Source: Bryobacterales bacterium F-183
GTDB taxonomy: Bacteria > Acidobacteriota > Terriglobia > Bryobacterales > Bryobacteraceae
Reading direction: 5' to 3'
Length of the DNA: 64,000 bases
NCBI GenBank assembly: GCA_016865505.2
Contig: AP025252.1
Span: 5,726,137 to 5,790,136 of the forward strand
Of the stretch, positions 29,831 through 37,595 are shown piece after piece. The notes under the pieces were generated by a model that saw nothing but the letters and a program-made list of their open reading frames with translations, had not been told where the DNA came from and did no database searches. Numbering within the stretch: position 1 is the first letter of the stretch; each line of letters starts with the position of its first letter. The translations under genes were made by a program, and so were the position numbers.

Positions 29831-30703
29831 CTAGTTCAGGAAAACGCCGCCATGCTGGTACGGATTCTCGTCCGGATGCACGGCCACCGCCACCTGCACC
29901 AGATGATCCCCACCGCCCAACATCACGCCCTTCACCGGAGGCACATCCGAATAGTCGCGACCCCACGCCAGCACAATATGCTGATCGAGCGCCCAGCGGT
30001 TATTCGTCGGGTCCAGCCCCACCCAGCCAGCCGACGCGCAGTACACCTCGACCCACGCATGCGACGCCTCAGCTCCCTGCGTATCCTTGCCCGACGGTAT
30101 GTACCCGGACACGTACCTCGCAGGCAGCCCCAGCGACCGTACGGTCGCCAAAAACACATGCGCAAAATCCTGGCAGACACCCTTGCGTTCCCGCAGCGCG
30201 GTCTCCGGCGGCGTATCGACCTTCGTCGACTTCGGCAAATACTGGAACTCTTTGTGGATGCGCGAGCTCAACTCAAACGCCGCATCGAGCAGCGGCCGCC
30301 CCGGCGTAAACGTAGGCTCCCCGTACGCCCGGAACTCCGCCGACAACCGCATCATCGGCGACGCCAGCACGAACTCCGTTAACTCCGGCGTCACCGCATC
30401 CCGGACCTCTTCCCAAGCCGGCGACAGCATGGTCGAAGGCGCACGCAGCGGCGCGACATCCACCCAGCTATCCGCCTCAATCACGAACTTCGAATGCGGA
30501 CTCTGCAGCGAAAAAAACATCACTTCGTTGCCAAAGTAATCGGTATGCCGCGATGTCACGGGCGTCCCCGGCTCAATCGCATATTGATGCCGGATCAGCG
30601 TCTGATTCCCGGTCTCGCGAGGACACAGCCGAGTCTGATGGTGCGATAGCGCCACCGTCTCGCCGTACAAATACGTCGTCGCATGCCGTACCCGGTAGAT
30701 CAT
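29831..30703 (-). CDS. Transglutaminase-like cysteine peptidase family protein
   Basis: 290 residues from the ATG (MIYRVRHATTYLY). An N-terminal beta domain typical of bacterial transglutaminase-like proteins is followed by the core with catalytic Cys (RKGVCQDFAH, near residue 177), His (EASHAWVEV) and Asp (GLDPTNN). Members act as proteases or transglutaminases. The start overlaps the stop of the ATP-grasp/alpha-E gene by ATGA, so the two are translationally coupled. This pair is a conserved genomic association whose substrate is not established. No signal peptide is seen, so it is probably cytoplasmic. Confidence 0.93.
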   Translation of the reverse strand: MIYRVRHATTYLYGETVALSHHQTRLCPRETGNQTLIRHQYAIEPGTPVTSRHTDYFGNEVMFFSLQSPHSKFVIEADSWVDVAPLRAPSTMLSPAWEEVRDAVTPELTEFVLASPMMRLSAEFRAYGEPTFTPGRPLLDAAFELSSRIHKEFQYLPKSTKVDTPPETALRERKGVCQDFAHVFLATVRSLGLPARYVSGYIPSGKDTQGAEASHAWVEVYCASAGWVGLDPTNNRWALDQHIVLAWGRDYSDVPPVKGVMLGGGDHLVQVAVAVHPDENPYQHGGVFLN

Positions 30704-33168
30704 GACACGCTCGATGCCCGCTGCGGCGCGATATGCGTCAAGTACGCCGACGTAACATGCGTACACACGGCCCGCAAAGCCTCGCCCAGATGCTCCAGTA
30801 AGTTCTCAAACTCCGGCCGCATCATCTCCTCATCCGGAGCCAGCAGCGGATCGACATCCGCCAGCTTGATCCGCGTCGAACAATCCAGAATCAACCGCGA
30901 TTCCGGACGCAACCGGTCAAGCCGCGCATTCGCAGGAGCCAGCGCCGTCAAATGCGCCGCAATATCCGCGATCTGAAACGCCACAGACCGTGGATTCGCC
31001 TCGTCGATCAGCAACAAGTCCGTCAACAGGTCCGCCTGCAACGTCGTCAAATATCGTGACCGGTACGTCAACGTCGAATCCGCGATATCCAGCAGCAATT
31101 CCAACCGCCCCGACTCTGTCGTACTCGCAGGAAACGTCGCCAGCCCGTACAGCAGGACATCGATCAGTTGCAGCGCCCGCTCAATGCGCCGCCCCAGGTC
31201 CAAAAACCGCCACGCCGGACCCCGCGTCATCGATTCCATCACGATGCCCGAAAACGCGTTCAACTCCAGCACCCCGCGATCCAGCGCATCCAAAGCATGC
31301 GGCACCCGCAGCGCATCCTCGCGAGGCGCGCTCAGCGCCTGCAAGCTATGCAGTACCCGCCAGGCATCGTTCGAGATTCGATCCCGCAGCAACCACGCCA
31401 GCCGCCGGACCTCCAACACGCTCCACGCCAGCCCGCCGCGCCGTTCCGGATCCCACAGGCATTCCAGCGACTCTTCAATCGTCTCGTCCTCGTGCAGGTA
31501 CCCCAGGTTCTCCAGAATCGCCGTACCCGACTGCCGCGCCACAGCATTCCGTTCGGACCGCAGAATCCCACGCAACGTGCGATACCCAAACTCCACGCGC
31601 TCCGTGTACCGCCCTAGCCACAGCAGGTTGTCCGCCACGCGAGACGGCAAGTCGATCGTGGCGCGCGACACATCCAGAATCGCAGTCGCCGCCCGCGCCG
31701 CCACCACATCCGGTTCCGGACCCAGCACCCACGTGTCTTTGCTGCCGCCGCCGCTTTGTACCGACACAACAAGCGTATCGGTAGAGGACGATACTCGTGT
31801 TAACCCGCCAGGCATGACGCGGTACGACCCGCGGTACGCCACCGCAAACAACCGCACCACAATCGGACGCGCCTCAAACTTCTGATTGGCAGAAAACACC
31901 GGAGCCGTCGACAACGCCACCTGCTCCTGCGCGACAAACTCCGCCGGATTCGCCAGCACGCGCCGCGTTACCGCCTCCAACTCCGACGCCGACAAGCGAT
32001 CCGTAAAGATCGGCGTCGCCGTACGCCCGCCGAACGACGGTTTCAACACCAACCCGTGCAGATTGCGCGACACATACGAGAGTTCTGTCTCACCCCCGCA
32101 CCACCACGTCGCGACCGAAGGAATCCGCAGCGATTCGCCCATCAGATGCTGGCACAGCGTCGGCAAAAACGCAGGCAGCGCTGCCGTCTCCACCAAGCCC
32201 GAACCCAACGCATTGGCGATCGCGACATTCTTCTGCCGTACCGCTTCCACAAGCCCCGGCACACCCAGCATCGAATCCGCGCGCAACTCCAGCGGATCGC
32301 AAAAGCTGTCGTCCAACCGCCGCAGAATTACATCCACCGGCAGCAGTCCGTTCAAGGTTTTCAGGTACACCCGCGCATCGCGGACCGTCAGATCCCCACC
32401 TTCCACCAGCGCGATCCCCAAATGCCGAGCCAAGAACGCATGCTCGTAATAGGTCTCGTTGTATGGACCCGGCGTCAGCAGCACAATGCGCGGATTGTCC
32501 GCATTCTTTGCCAGATTGATCAGCGAGTTCTTCACCGACGTAAAGAACGGCTGCAACGACCTCGCACTCGCCTGCTGCAGTACATCCGGCAAGGTCCTCG
32601 CCGAAACCATCCGATTTTCGAGCGCATACCCGGACCCCGAAGGCGCCTGCGTACGATCCGACAGCACCCACCACTTCCCATCAGGAGCCCGCGCCAAGTC
32701 GATCGCGTAATTGTGCAGCCAAACCCCATCCGGAGGCTGAATCCCGTGGCAAGCCCGCAAAAACGCGGGATGCCGGTACACGATCTCCGCCGGCAAACGC
32801 TTGGCGTGTACTAGATTCTGGGGCCCATACAGATCCTGCAAAATCCGGTTCAACAGCGTCGCCCGCTGCACCACAGCAGCCTCAAGCGAACGCCATTCGG
32901 CATCCCCAATCAGCAGGGGAACAGGATCGAGCGGCCAGGGGCGGTTGATCGATTGGGGATCTTCGTAAACGTTGTACGTGATGCCGTGATCGGCAATCAG
33001 TTTACGGCCCTCATCCCACCGTTTTTCAAACCCTTCCGGCGACAGTGTTTCGAGCGAGCGCACAAACGCCGACCAGTGCGATCGCGACGATCCATCGGGG
33101 GCGGTCAACTCGTCAAAGTGACCAGGCAGTGTGTCGTAAGACCACTCGGGTATCAAAGTGAGACTCAA
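30700..33168 (-). CDS. Fused circularly permuted ATP-grasp (type 2) and alpha-E domain protein
   Basis: 822 residues. Residues ~60-480 are a circularly permuted ATP-grasp domain (former DUF404/DUF407), with GITYNVYEDPQSINRPWPLDPVP-type opening and VLKPSFGGRTATPIF and RLFAVAYRGSYRVMPGGLTRV motifs. From ~500 an alpha-E domain (former DUF403) begins (LPSRVADNLLWLGRYTERVE). In many bacteria these are separate genes beside a transglutaminase-like protein; here two are fused. The family is predicted to ligate amino groups to carboxylates on a peptide or small molecule. Product unknown. The mRNA continues into the transglutaminase gene. Confidence 0.93.
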   Translation of the reverse strand: MSLTLIPEWSYDTLPGHFDELTAPDGSSRSHWSAFVRSLETLSPEGFEKRWDEGRKLIADHGITYNVYEDPQSINRPWPLDPVPLLIGDAEWRSLEAAVVQRATLLNRILQDLYGPQNLVHAKRLPAEIVYRHPAFLRACHGIQPPDGVWLHNYAIDLARAPDGKWWVLSDRTQAPSGSGYALENRMVSARTLPDVLQQASARSLQPFFTSVKNSLINLAKNADNPRIVLLTPGPYNETYYEHAFLARHLGIALVEGGDLTVRDARVYLKTLNGLLPVDVILRRLDDSFCDPLELRADSMLGVPGLVEAVRQKNVAIANALGSGLVETAALPAFLPTLCQHLMGESLRIPSVATWWCGGETELSYVSRNLHGLVLKPSFGGRTATPIFTDRLSASELEAVTRRVLANPAEFVAQEQVALSTAPVFSANQKFEARPIVVRLFAVAYRGSYRVMPGGLTRVSSSTDTLVVSVQSGGGSKDTWVLGPEPDVVAARAATAILDVSRATIDLPSRVADNLLWLGRYTERVEFGYRTLRGILRSERNAVARQSGTAILENLGYLHEDETIEESLECLWDPERRGGLAWSVLEVRRLAWLLRDRISNDAWRVLHSLQALSAPREDALRVPHALDALDRGVLELNAFSGIVMESMTRGPAWRFLDLGRRIERALQLIDVLLYGLATFPASTTESGRLELLLDIADSTLTYRSRYLTTLQADLLTDLLLIDEANPRSVAFQIADIAAHLTALAPANARLDRLRPESRLILDCSTRIKLADVDPLLAPDEEMMRPEFENLLEHLGEALRAVCTHVTSAYLTHIAPQRASSVS

Positions 33169-33202
33169 GGAGTTCTTCTAAGTCTAGTACGGGAAATTTT
33201 AC

Positions 33203-33232
33203 TTTACACGGAAAAGCAGTTTAAGTTATGAT
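33203..33232 (+). promoter_or_regulatory. Sigma-70-like promoter of the metallophosphoesterase gene
   Basis: TTTACA (33203-33208) and TATGAT (33227-33232) are separated by 18 bp. The -10 ends 8 nt before the GTG start, so the transcript is probably leaderless or has a 1-2 nt leader. No Shine-Dalgarno is present. Confidence 0.7.
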
Positions 33233-33240
33233 CTACTTCA

Positions 33241-34071
33241 GTGACGCGAAGAGGATGGTTTCGGATGCTGGCTGGCGGAGGCCTCACTGCCGGCTCCTAC
33301 GTATACGCGGAAACTCGCTGGTTCGAGGTCAGCCGCACCACCATAACTCTGCCCGGCCTGCCTGCTCCGCTACGCCTTTTGCACCTCGCAGACCTGCACT
33401 CCTCACTCGTAGTGCCCACTCCATTACTCATCGACGCCGTGGACGCCGGAATCGCGCAAAAGCCAGACGCCGTCGTGTTGACCGGCGACTATATCTCGTC
33501 ATTTCGGCAATTCGACGAGCAAGGTTTAAGGATGGTGTTTCGCAAGCTCGCAAAAGCCGCGCCCACCTACGCCGTCATGGGCAATCATGACGACGTCGAG
33601 GACTCCACGGAATACCTCCGCAACATGCTCGCAGACGAAGGCGTTCGCGTACTCCATAACGACTCGGCCGTCCTCTCCACCAAAGGTCTTCCCGCAGTGG
33701 AACTCACCGGCCTCGGCGACCTTTGGAACAAAACAGAGTTCGAGCCGCAGCAGGCCTTCGCAGCGCGTCAAAACCGCCGGCTTCCGTCCATCGTTCTAGC
33801 CCACAATCCGGACACGAAGGACGCGATCGCGAACGAAGATTGGAACCTCATGCTATCCGGCCACACACACGGCGGCCAGGTGCTGATTCCGTTCGTCAAA
33901 CCCACCTGGGCCCCAGTCGAGGACAAGCGTTTTCTGTCGGGATTACATACCTGGGAAGACCGTCAACTCTACATCACGCGAGGCGTCGGCAACCATTCGG
34001 GCGTGCGCTTCCGCTGCCGCCCCGAGGTGAGCATCCTCAACCTCAAGCCCGGCCCCTACACCAACCTGTAA
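33241..34071 (+). CDS. Metallophosphoesterase, Tat-type N-terminus (YkuE/LpxG-like)
   Basis: 276 residues from GTG. The N-terminus TRRGWFRMLAGGGLTAG resembles a twin-arginine signal or membrane anchor. The calcineurin-like dimetal site is complete: HLADLHS, VVLTGDYIS, VMGNHDD, LAHNPD, and SGHTHGGQ. These are the motifs of membrane-associated phosphohydrolases such as YkuE or the UDP-diacylglucosamine hydrolase LpxG. The substrate is not determinable by reading. It stands alone, with a strong promoter directly at its start codon, and ends 3 bp from a convergent gene. Confidence 0.93.
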   Translation: MTRRGWFRMLAGGGLTAGSYVYAETRWFEVSRTTITLPGLPAPLRLLHLADLHSSLVVPTPLLIDAVDAGIAQKPDAVVLTGDYISSFRQFDEQGLRMVFRKLAKAAPTYAVMGNHDDVEDSTEYLRNMLADEGVRVLHNDSAVLSTKGLPAVELTGLGDLWNKTEFEPQQAFAARQNRRLPSIVLAHNPDTKDAIANEDWNLMLSGHTHGGQVLIPFVKPTWAPVEDKRFLSGLHTWEDRQLYITRGVGNHSGVRFRCRPEVSILNLKPGPYTNL

Positions 34072-34074
34072 CGG

Positions 34075-34665
34075 CTACAGCCCGATCCCAAAACCGATAG
34101 AGACTTCGTTCTGCCGCAAAGCGCCGCTCGCCCCAGGAAAGCCAAACGGCTTGCCCGTAATGTACTGCCGGGCATCCATCCGCAGCATCCACATCTCGCC
34201 AATGCGGAACTTCAGACCCGCACCATAGTTCACGCCGACCTTGGCTTGCCCCCCTCCGGTCAAACCCGAAAACCCCGGGTAGACGAAGTTACTGAAATGG
34301 GCGCCACCGGCAGCAAACGGGCGAATCCGCGAGCCTTCCTTGGTGGCATACGCCAAAAACGCATACGAGCCTTGGTGGATGGCAGTCCTCGCGCTAGCCG
34401 CCGATCCGCCCACTACAAATCCAGTACGAGAATACGCATAACCAACCTCATGGCCGAAGTACAAATTCGGATTCAGGGTGAGCCGAAACGCGAGTCGAAA
34501 TCCGTCGTCCAGCGATACACCGCCGACCGACGAACCACCAGACCCGATATTCGCATTCTGCAGGCGAGACACACCGCCGCTCACCGCAACTTCTGTCTGC
34601 TGGCCATAGCAAATCGAGCCAACTGCGAGGGCCAACACGGGTAGAACAAAAAATGGGGAACGCAC
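34075..34665 (-). CDS. Small outer-membrane beta-barrel protein
   Basis: 196 residues from GTG. A signal peptide (RSPFFVLPVLALAVGSICYGQ) is followed by alternating beta strands rich in Gly and aromatics (YFGHEVGYAYSR, RIRPFAAGGAHF, KVGVNYGAGLKFRIG). The last strand ends near VSIGFGIGL. This is the pattern of 8-stranded OmpA/OmpX-like barrels. No OmpA peptidoglycan-binding domain is attached. Role unknown, likely structural or adhesive. It is convergent with the phosphoesterase gene with a 3-bp gap. Confidence 0.83.
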   Translation of the reverse strand: MRSPFFVLPVLALAVGSICYGQQTEVAVSGGVSRLQNANIGSGGSSVGGVSLDDGFRLAFRLTLNPNLYFGHEVGYAYSRTGFVVGGSAASARTAIHQGSYAFLAYATKEGSRIRPFAAGGAHFSNFVYPGFSGLTGGGQAKVGVNYGAGLKFRIGEMWMLRMDARQYITGKPFGFPGASGALRQNEVSIGFGIGL

Positions 34666-35300
34666 GGTCCGTTGGACGCGCCGCGCGAAGTGAATGTTTC
34701 AAATCCGTCGCTGCACCGCAGCGCGCGAAACTTGGGCTGAAAATATAAAGCAGCCAGCAAGATACCTCGGAAAAAGCGACGGTTCACAATAAGCAGAACT
34801 TTGCGGAAGCGATAGCCTTATACGCCAGCGTCGCGCCCTATCATTTACAGCAGGTCTCCGAACCAAAGGTCGGAAGTGGTCGTCGTCAGCGGGAACGCCA
34901 ACGGCAGGCGGATCCCCATACCGAACACGGCGAGCAGGGCATACTAGGCGCCCTCTGCTTGGCTCCATCGTTGGCTTGCCATCGTTGCGGCCCTCCCACA
35001 TGGTTGGTCATAAATGGAAAGGTCACAGATTCCCACGCCCGACACAAACACGGTAGGTCGCAATCCGACGAACCCAGAAAATCGAAACCCGGCGAAAACA
35101 ATGGAGAAAGAAAAACGGGTCGCAAGAACCGGCGGAAGAACGGGCGAAAGAACCGGGTCAGACTGCTATGTCCCTGGTTTTTTCTCGCCGTTCCCCCCGC
35201 TCAACAAATCCCCCCCATACCGGGTCAGACCGCTACCACTCCAATTGCAATCCCACAAACAGGGTCGGACAGCTATGCCCCTCATTTTCGATTGAGACGA
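34666..35300. other. 635-bp intergenic region upstream of the RAYT gene
   Basis: No gene is supported. On the minus strand a 30-codon open stretch around 34940-34850 reads like the end of a hydrophobic protein (GIRLPLAFPLTTTSDLWFG) but begins just after a stop and has no good start, so it may be a relic. From 35100 the sequence is purine-rich with recurring ACCGG and ACGGG words, then three RAYT-type repeats. Confidence 0.4.
35154..35281 (+). repeat. Three GGGTCAGAC-type repeats upstream of the RAYT transposase
   Basis: Copies begin CGGGTCAGACTGCTATG (35154), CCGGGTCAGACCGCTAC (35220) and AGGGTCGGACAGCTATG (35261), spaced 66 and 41 bp apart. A fourth copy lies in the 3' end of the transposase gene. 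The shared core GTCAGACCG also occurs in the dispersed 20-bp palindrome. Confidence 0.8.
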
Positions 35301-35327
35301 ATGTCCCGCACACGACACTATACCGGC

Positions 35328-36047
35328 ATGCCACGAACTCTCAGATGCGTGCTTGCCGGCACTGCACACCACGTCACTCAGCGCGGTGTAGATGGCTGCA
35401 AAATCTTTCATTCCCAAGCAGATCGAGAAATATACCTCAGACTTTTCAAAGACAACATCGAAGACGCAAGAGTTCGAGTTCTCGGCTTCTGCCTCATGAC
35501 AAATCACGTCCACTGGGTCATCCGTCCCGAGCGCAACGACTCGCTCGCGGTCCTATTCCGGCGTGCACATGGGCGGTACGCTCAGTATCTCAACTCCCGT
35601 CTGGGGCGTACCGGCCACCTTTGGCAGAACCGATACTACTCCTGCATGGTCGATCAGGAGCACGAAGGCCTGATCCTGCGCTACACCGAAGGCAATCCGG
35701 TTCGCACGGGCTTGGTTGCGACCCCAGATGCTTACGAGTGGTCGAGCGCGCGGGCGCATTATTCTGGACCCGAAGCCGAAAAGACTCCCGTGCTCGATTG
35801 GGACTATTGGACCAAGCGCGGAGGCGCTCCGGGCTGGAAGGCATCCGTAGGTGTCCCACAGGACGTTCGCGAACTCGTGCAGGTGCGCCGCTGTACCTAT
35901 GCCGGCGCGCCGCTTGGGAATACTGAGTTCATCTCCCGGATGGAGAGGGAGTTCAACCGTCAGTGGCGGCGACCGGGGCGTCCGCCGCGAAAGGGGATGC
36001 AGACAGAAACGGGGTCAGACCGCTATGCCTCCGTAGCAGCAGGATGA
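35328..36047 (+). mobile_element. REP-associated tyrosine transposase (RAYT, Y1_Tnp) gene
   Basis: 239 residues from ATG 35328; an in-frame ATG at 35301 would give 248. The Y1 transposase/IS200-like HUH fold is clear: AGTAHHVTQRGVD, the HUH-type motif in CLMTNHVHWVIRP, and the catalytic Tyr region GHLWQNRYYSCMVD. The Cys-x-Met-T-N-H-V-H signature and the downstream ALRYTEGNPVRTGL-like segment mark RAYTs, single-copy proteins thought to move or maintain REP palindromes. The C-terminal 40 residues are basic and overlap a repeat copy. No insertion-sequence ends or target duplication are evident, as is usual for RAYTs. Confidence 0.9.
36010..36030 (+). repeat. Fourth RAYT-type repeat, inside the transposase 3' end
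   Basis: CGGGGTCAGACCGCTATGCC matches the upstream copies and encodes part of the last residues of the transposase. The gene is thus bracketed by direct repeats. A short palindrome GGTCAGGCTGACC follows at about 36058. Confidence 0.75.
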
Positions 36048-36249
36048 AAAAGTGTAAGGTCAGGCTGACCCAGTAAACGCGCACTCCACAAAGGCAGCAT
36101 GGTATGCTTTGGCTGCGATAAAGACCCGCTCCATTAGCCGCAACCGCCTAGTCGAAGATCTCCCGTCCCCAGCAGCGAACACTTTTCTCGGGCGCACGCC
36201 TCGAAAACAACGCAACCTTGAAAAGAAAGAACTTAGCGAAACGACAATC

Positions 36250-36287
36250 GTACCCATATTGGGTACCTGGATACCCATTATGGGTAT
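36250..36287. repeat. Two tandem 17-bp palindromes, centres 21 bp apart
   Basis: GTACCCA-TAT-TGGGTAC (36250-36266) and ATACCCA-TTA-TGGGTAT (36271-36287) are both perfect 7-3-7 palindromes sharing TACCCA/TGGGTA. The spacing of two helical turns is typical of cooperative operator sites. They lie directly 3' of the HD gene and 3' of the RAYT gene. Confidence 0.8.
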
Positions 36288-36725
36288 TTACTTCCGTAGA
36301 AGCCCTCCATGAAGCGTTTTCCAAGCCGAGTGGTACTTTGCCAGCCGTGCCAGATCTTTCTCGCCTAGCGGACCCCGCAGTCGCAACAGGTTCATGTTGT
36401 CTTCCAGATCTAGCAACTTCACTTCACGCGACACCGGATGCTGAGCCGCTCGTGCCACGAACTCCGCGTAGCTCTCGCCTTCGCGTTTGGTGACGCCTTC
36501 GATCGCCTCGAGCACGTTTGGCGAAAACCCTTTTTCACGGAGCGCATCTAACGTCCAGAGCGTGTCCTCCACCACGTCGTGTAGCATGGCCACGATCTGC
36601 GCGTCGCCCGGCGAGGCGCGGAGCATCATGCGAAGCGGATGTAGGATGTACGGTTCGCCGCTCTTGTCAACCTGGCCTGCATGGGCCAGCGCGGCAATGG
36701 AAATGGCCTGTTCGAGGGTCGCCAT
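36288..36725 (-). CDS. Small HD-domain hydrolase (SpoT/MESH1-like)
   Basis: 145 residues from ATG (GTG one codon earlier is possible). The HD motifs are those of ppGpp hydrolase domains: AALAHAGQVDKSGEPYILHP, then MLHDVVEDT, then VKLLDLEDNMNLLR. No synthetase, TGS or ACT domain is attached, as in small alarmone hydrolases. It probably removes pyrophosphate from (p)ppGpp, but other nucleotides are possible. It is divergent from the M48 protease gene by about 60 bp. Confidence 0.9.
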   Translation of the reverse strand: MATLEQAISIAALAHAGQVDKSGEPYILHPLRMMLRASPGDAQIVAMLHDVVEDTLWTLDALREKGFSPNVLEAIEGVTKREGESYAEFVARAAQHPVSREVKLLDLEDNMNLLRLRGPLGEKDLARLAKYHSAWKTLHGGLLRK

Positions 36726-36788
36726 CACTTATGTTATCTTCCATGTCGCAGCACCTGCGAGCGGGGAGCGACGAAAGGAACTGAGTTT

Positions 36789-37595
36789 ATGTCTGGGCGG
36801 ATGCGTCTGATCCCGATTCTGCTGTTCGGTTTGTATTTCCTCTATTACTACTTTGGCCACCAGGAACGCGTTCCGATGACCGGACGCAAGCAATTGGTCG
36901 ACATGTCGCGCGAACAGGAGGCGCGGCTCGGCTTCCAGTCGTTCCAGCAGATTCTACGCACCGAACGCGTCGTCCGCACCGGACCTCTCGCAGACAAGAT
37001 CCGTGAAATCGGCCAGAAGATCGCACGAGTCTCCGAAGACCCCGGCTTCCAGTGGGAGTATGCGCTCATCGATTCACCGCAGGTGAACGCCTTTTGCCTG
37101 CCCGGCGGCAAGGTGGCCGTCTACACCGGAATTTTGCCCATCGCCGCCAACGACAATGGACTCGCCGCCATCATGGGACACGAGATCGCACACGCTATCG
37201 CTCGCCATGGCGCAGAACGCATGGCCCAACAAAAACTCATGCAGTTGGGGACCCTCGCCGCCGGTGTTGCCGTGAGCGACATGGACCGCCGCCAGCAGCA
37301 GGCCATCATGGCTGCTCTCGGGATTGGGGGCCAGTTCGGCATTATGTTGCCGTTCTCACGCTCTCACGAATCGGAAGCGGACTATATGGGGCTGATGTAT
37401 GCGGCCAAGTCCTGCTACGACCCGCGTGAAGCGCCGCGCCTTTGGGAGCGGATGGCCCGCAACAGCAAAGGACAGCCGGCAGAGTTCATGTCGACGCACC
37501 CAGCCCACCAGACTCGCATCAAGGATTTGACCAAGTGGATGCCTGCCGCACTCGAAGCACGTGAGCAGGCTGGCTGCCCTGCTCTGCCGCAGTAA
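36789..37595 (+). CDS. M48-family membrane-anchored zinc metalloprotease
   Basis: 268 residues from the ATG preceded by AAAGGAA. One N-terminal membrane segment (LIPILLFGLYFLYYYFG) anchors a periplasmic-type M48 domain with HEIAH (MGHEIAHAIARHG, near residue 131) and the third ligand in SHESEADYMGL. The ending STHPAHQTRI is the usual M48 tail. The group includes BepA and LoiP-like proteases that control outer-membrane protein assembly. Cys in CLPGGKVAVYTG and CYDPREAP may matter for stability. It abuts the convergent histidine kinase gene. Confidence 0.94.
   Translation: MSGRMRLIPILLFGLYFLYYYFGHQERVPMTGRKQLVDMSREQEARLGFQSFQQILRTERVVRTGPLADKIREIGQKIARVSEDPGFQWEYALIDSPQVNAFCLPGGKVAVYTGILPIAANDNGLAAIMGHEIAHAIARHGAERMAQQKLMQLGTLAAGVAVSDMDRRQQQAIMAALGIGGQFGIMLPFSRSHESEADYMGLMYAAKSCYDPREAPRLWERMARNSKGQPAEFMSTHPAHQTRIKDLTKWMPAALEAREQAGCPALPQ

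Noticed and set aside
34699-35001. Possible Arg-rich gene upstream of the RAYT
   Set aside because: No homology and no start context; a hydrophobic stretch in another frame has no start and is at most a relic.
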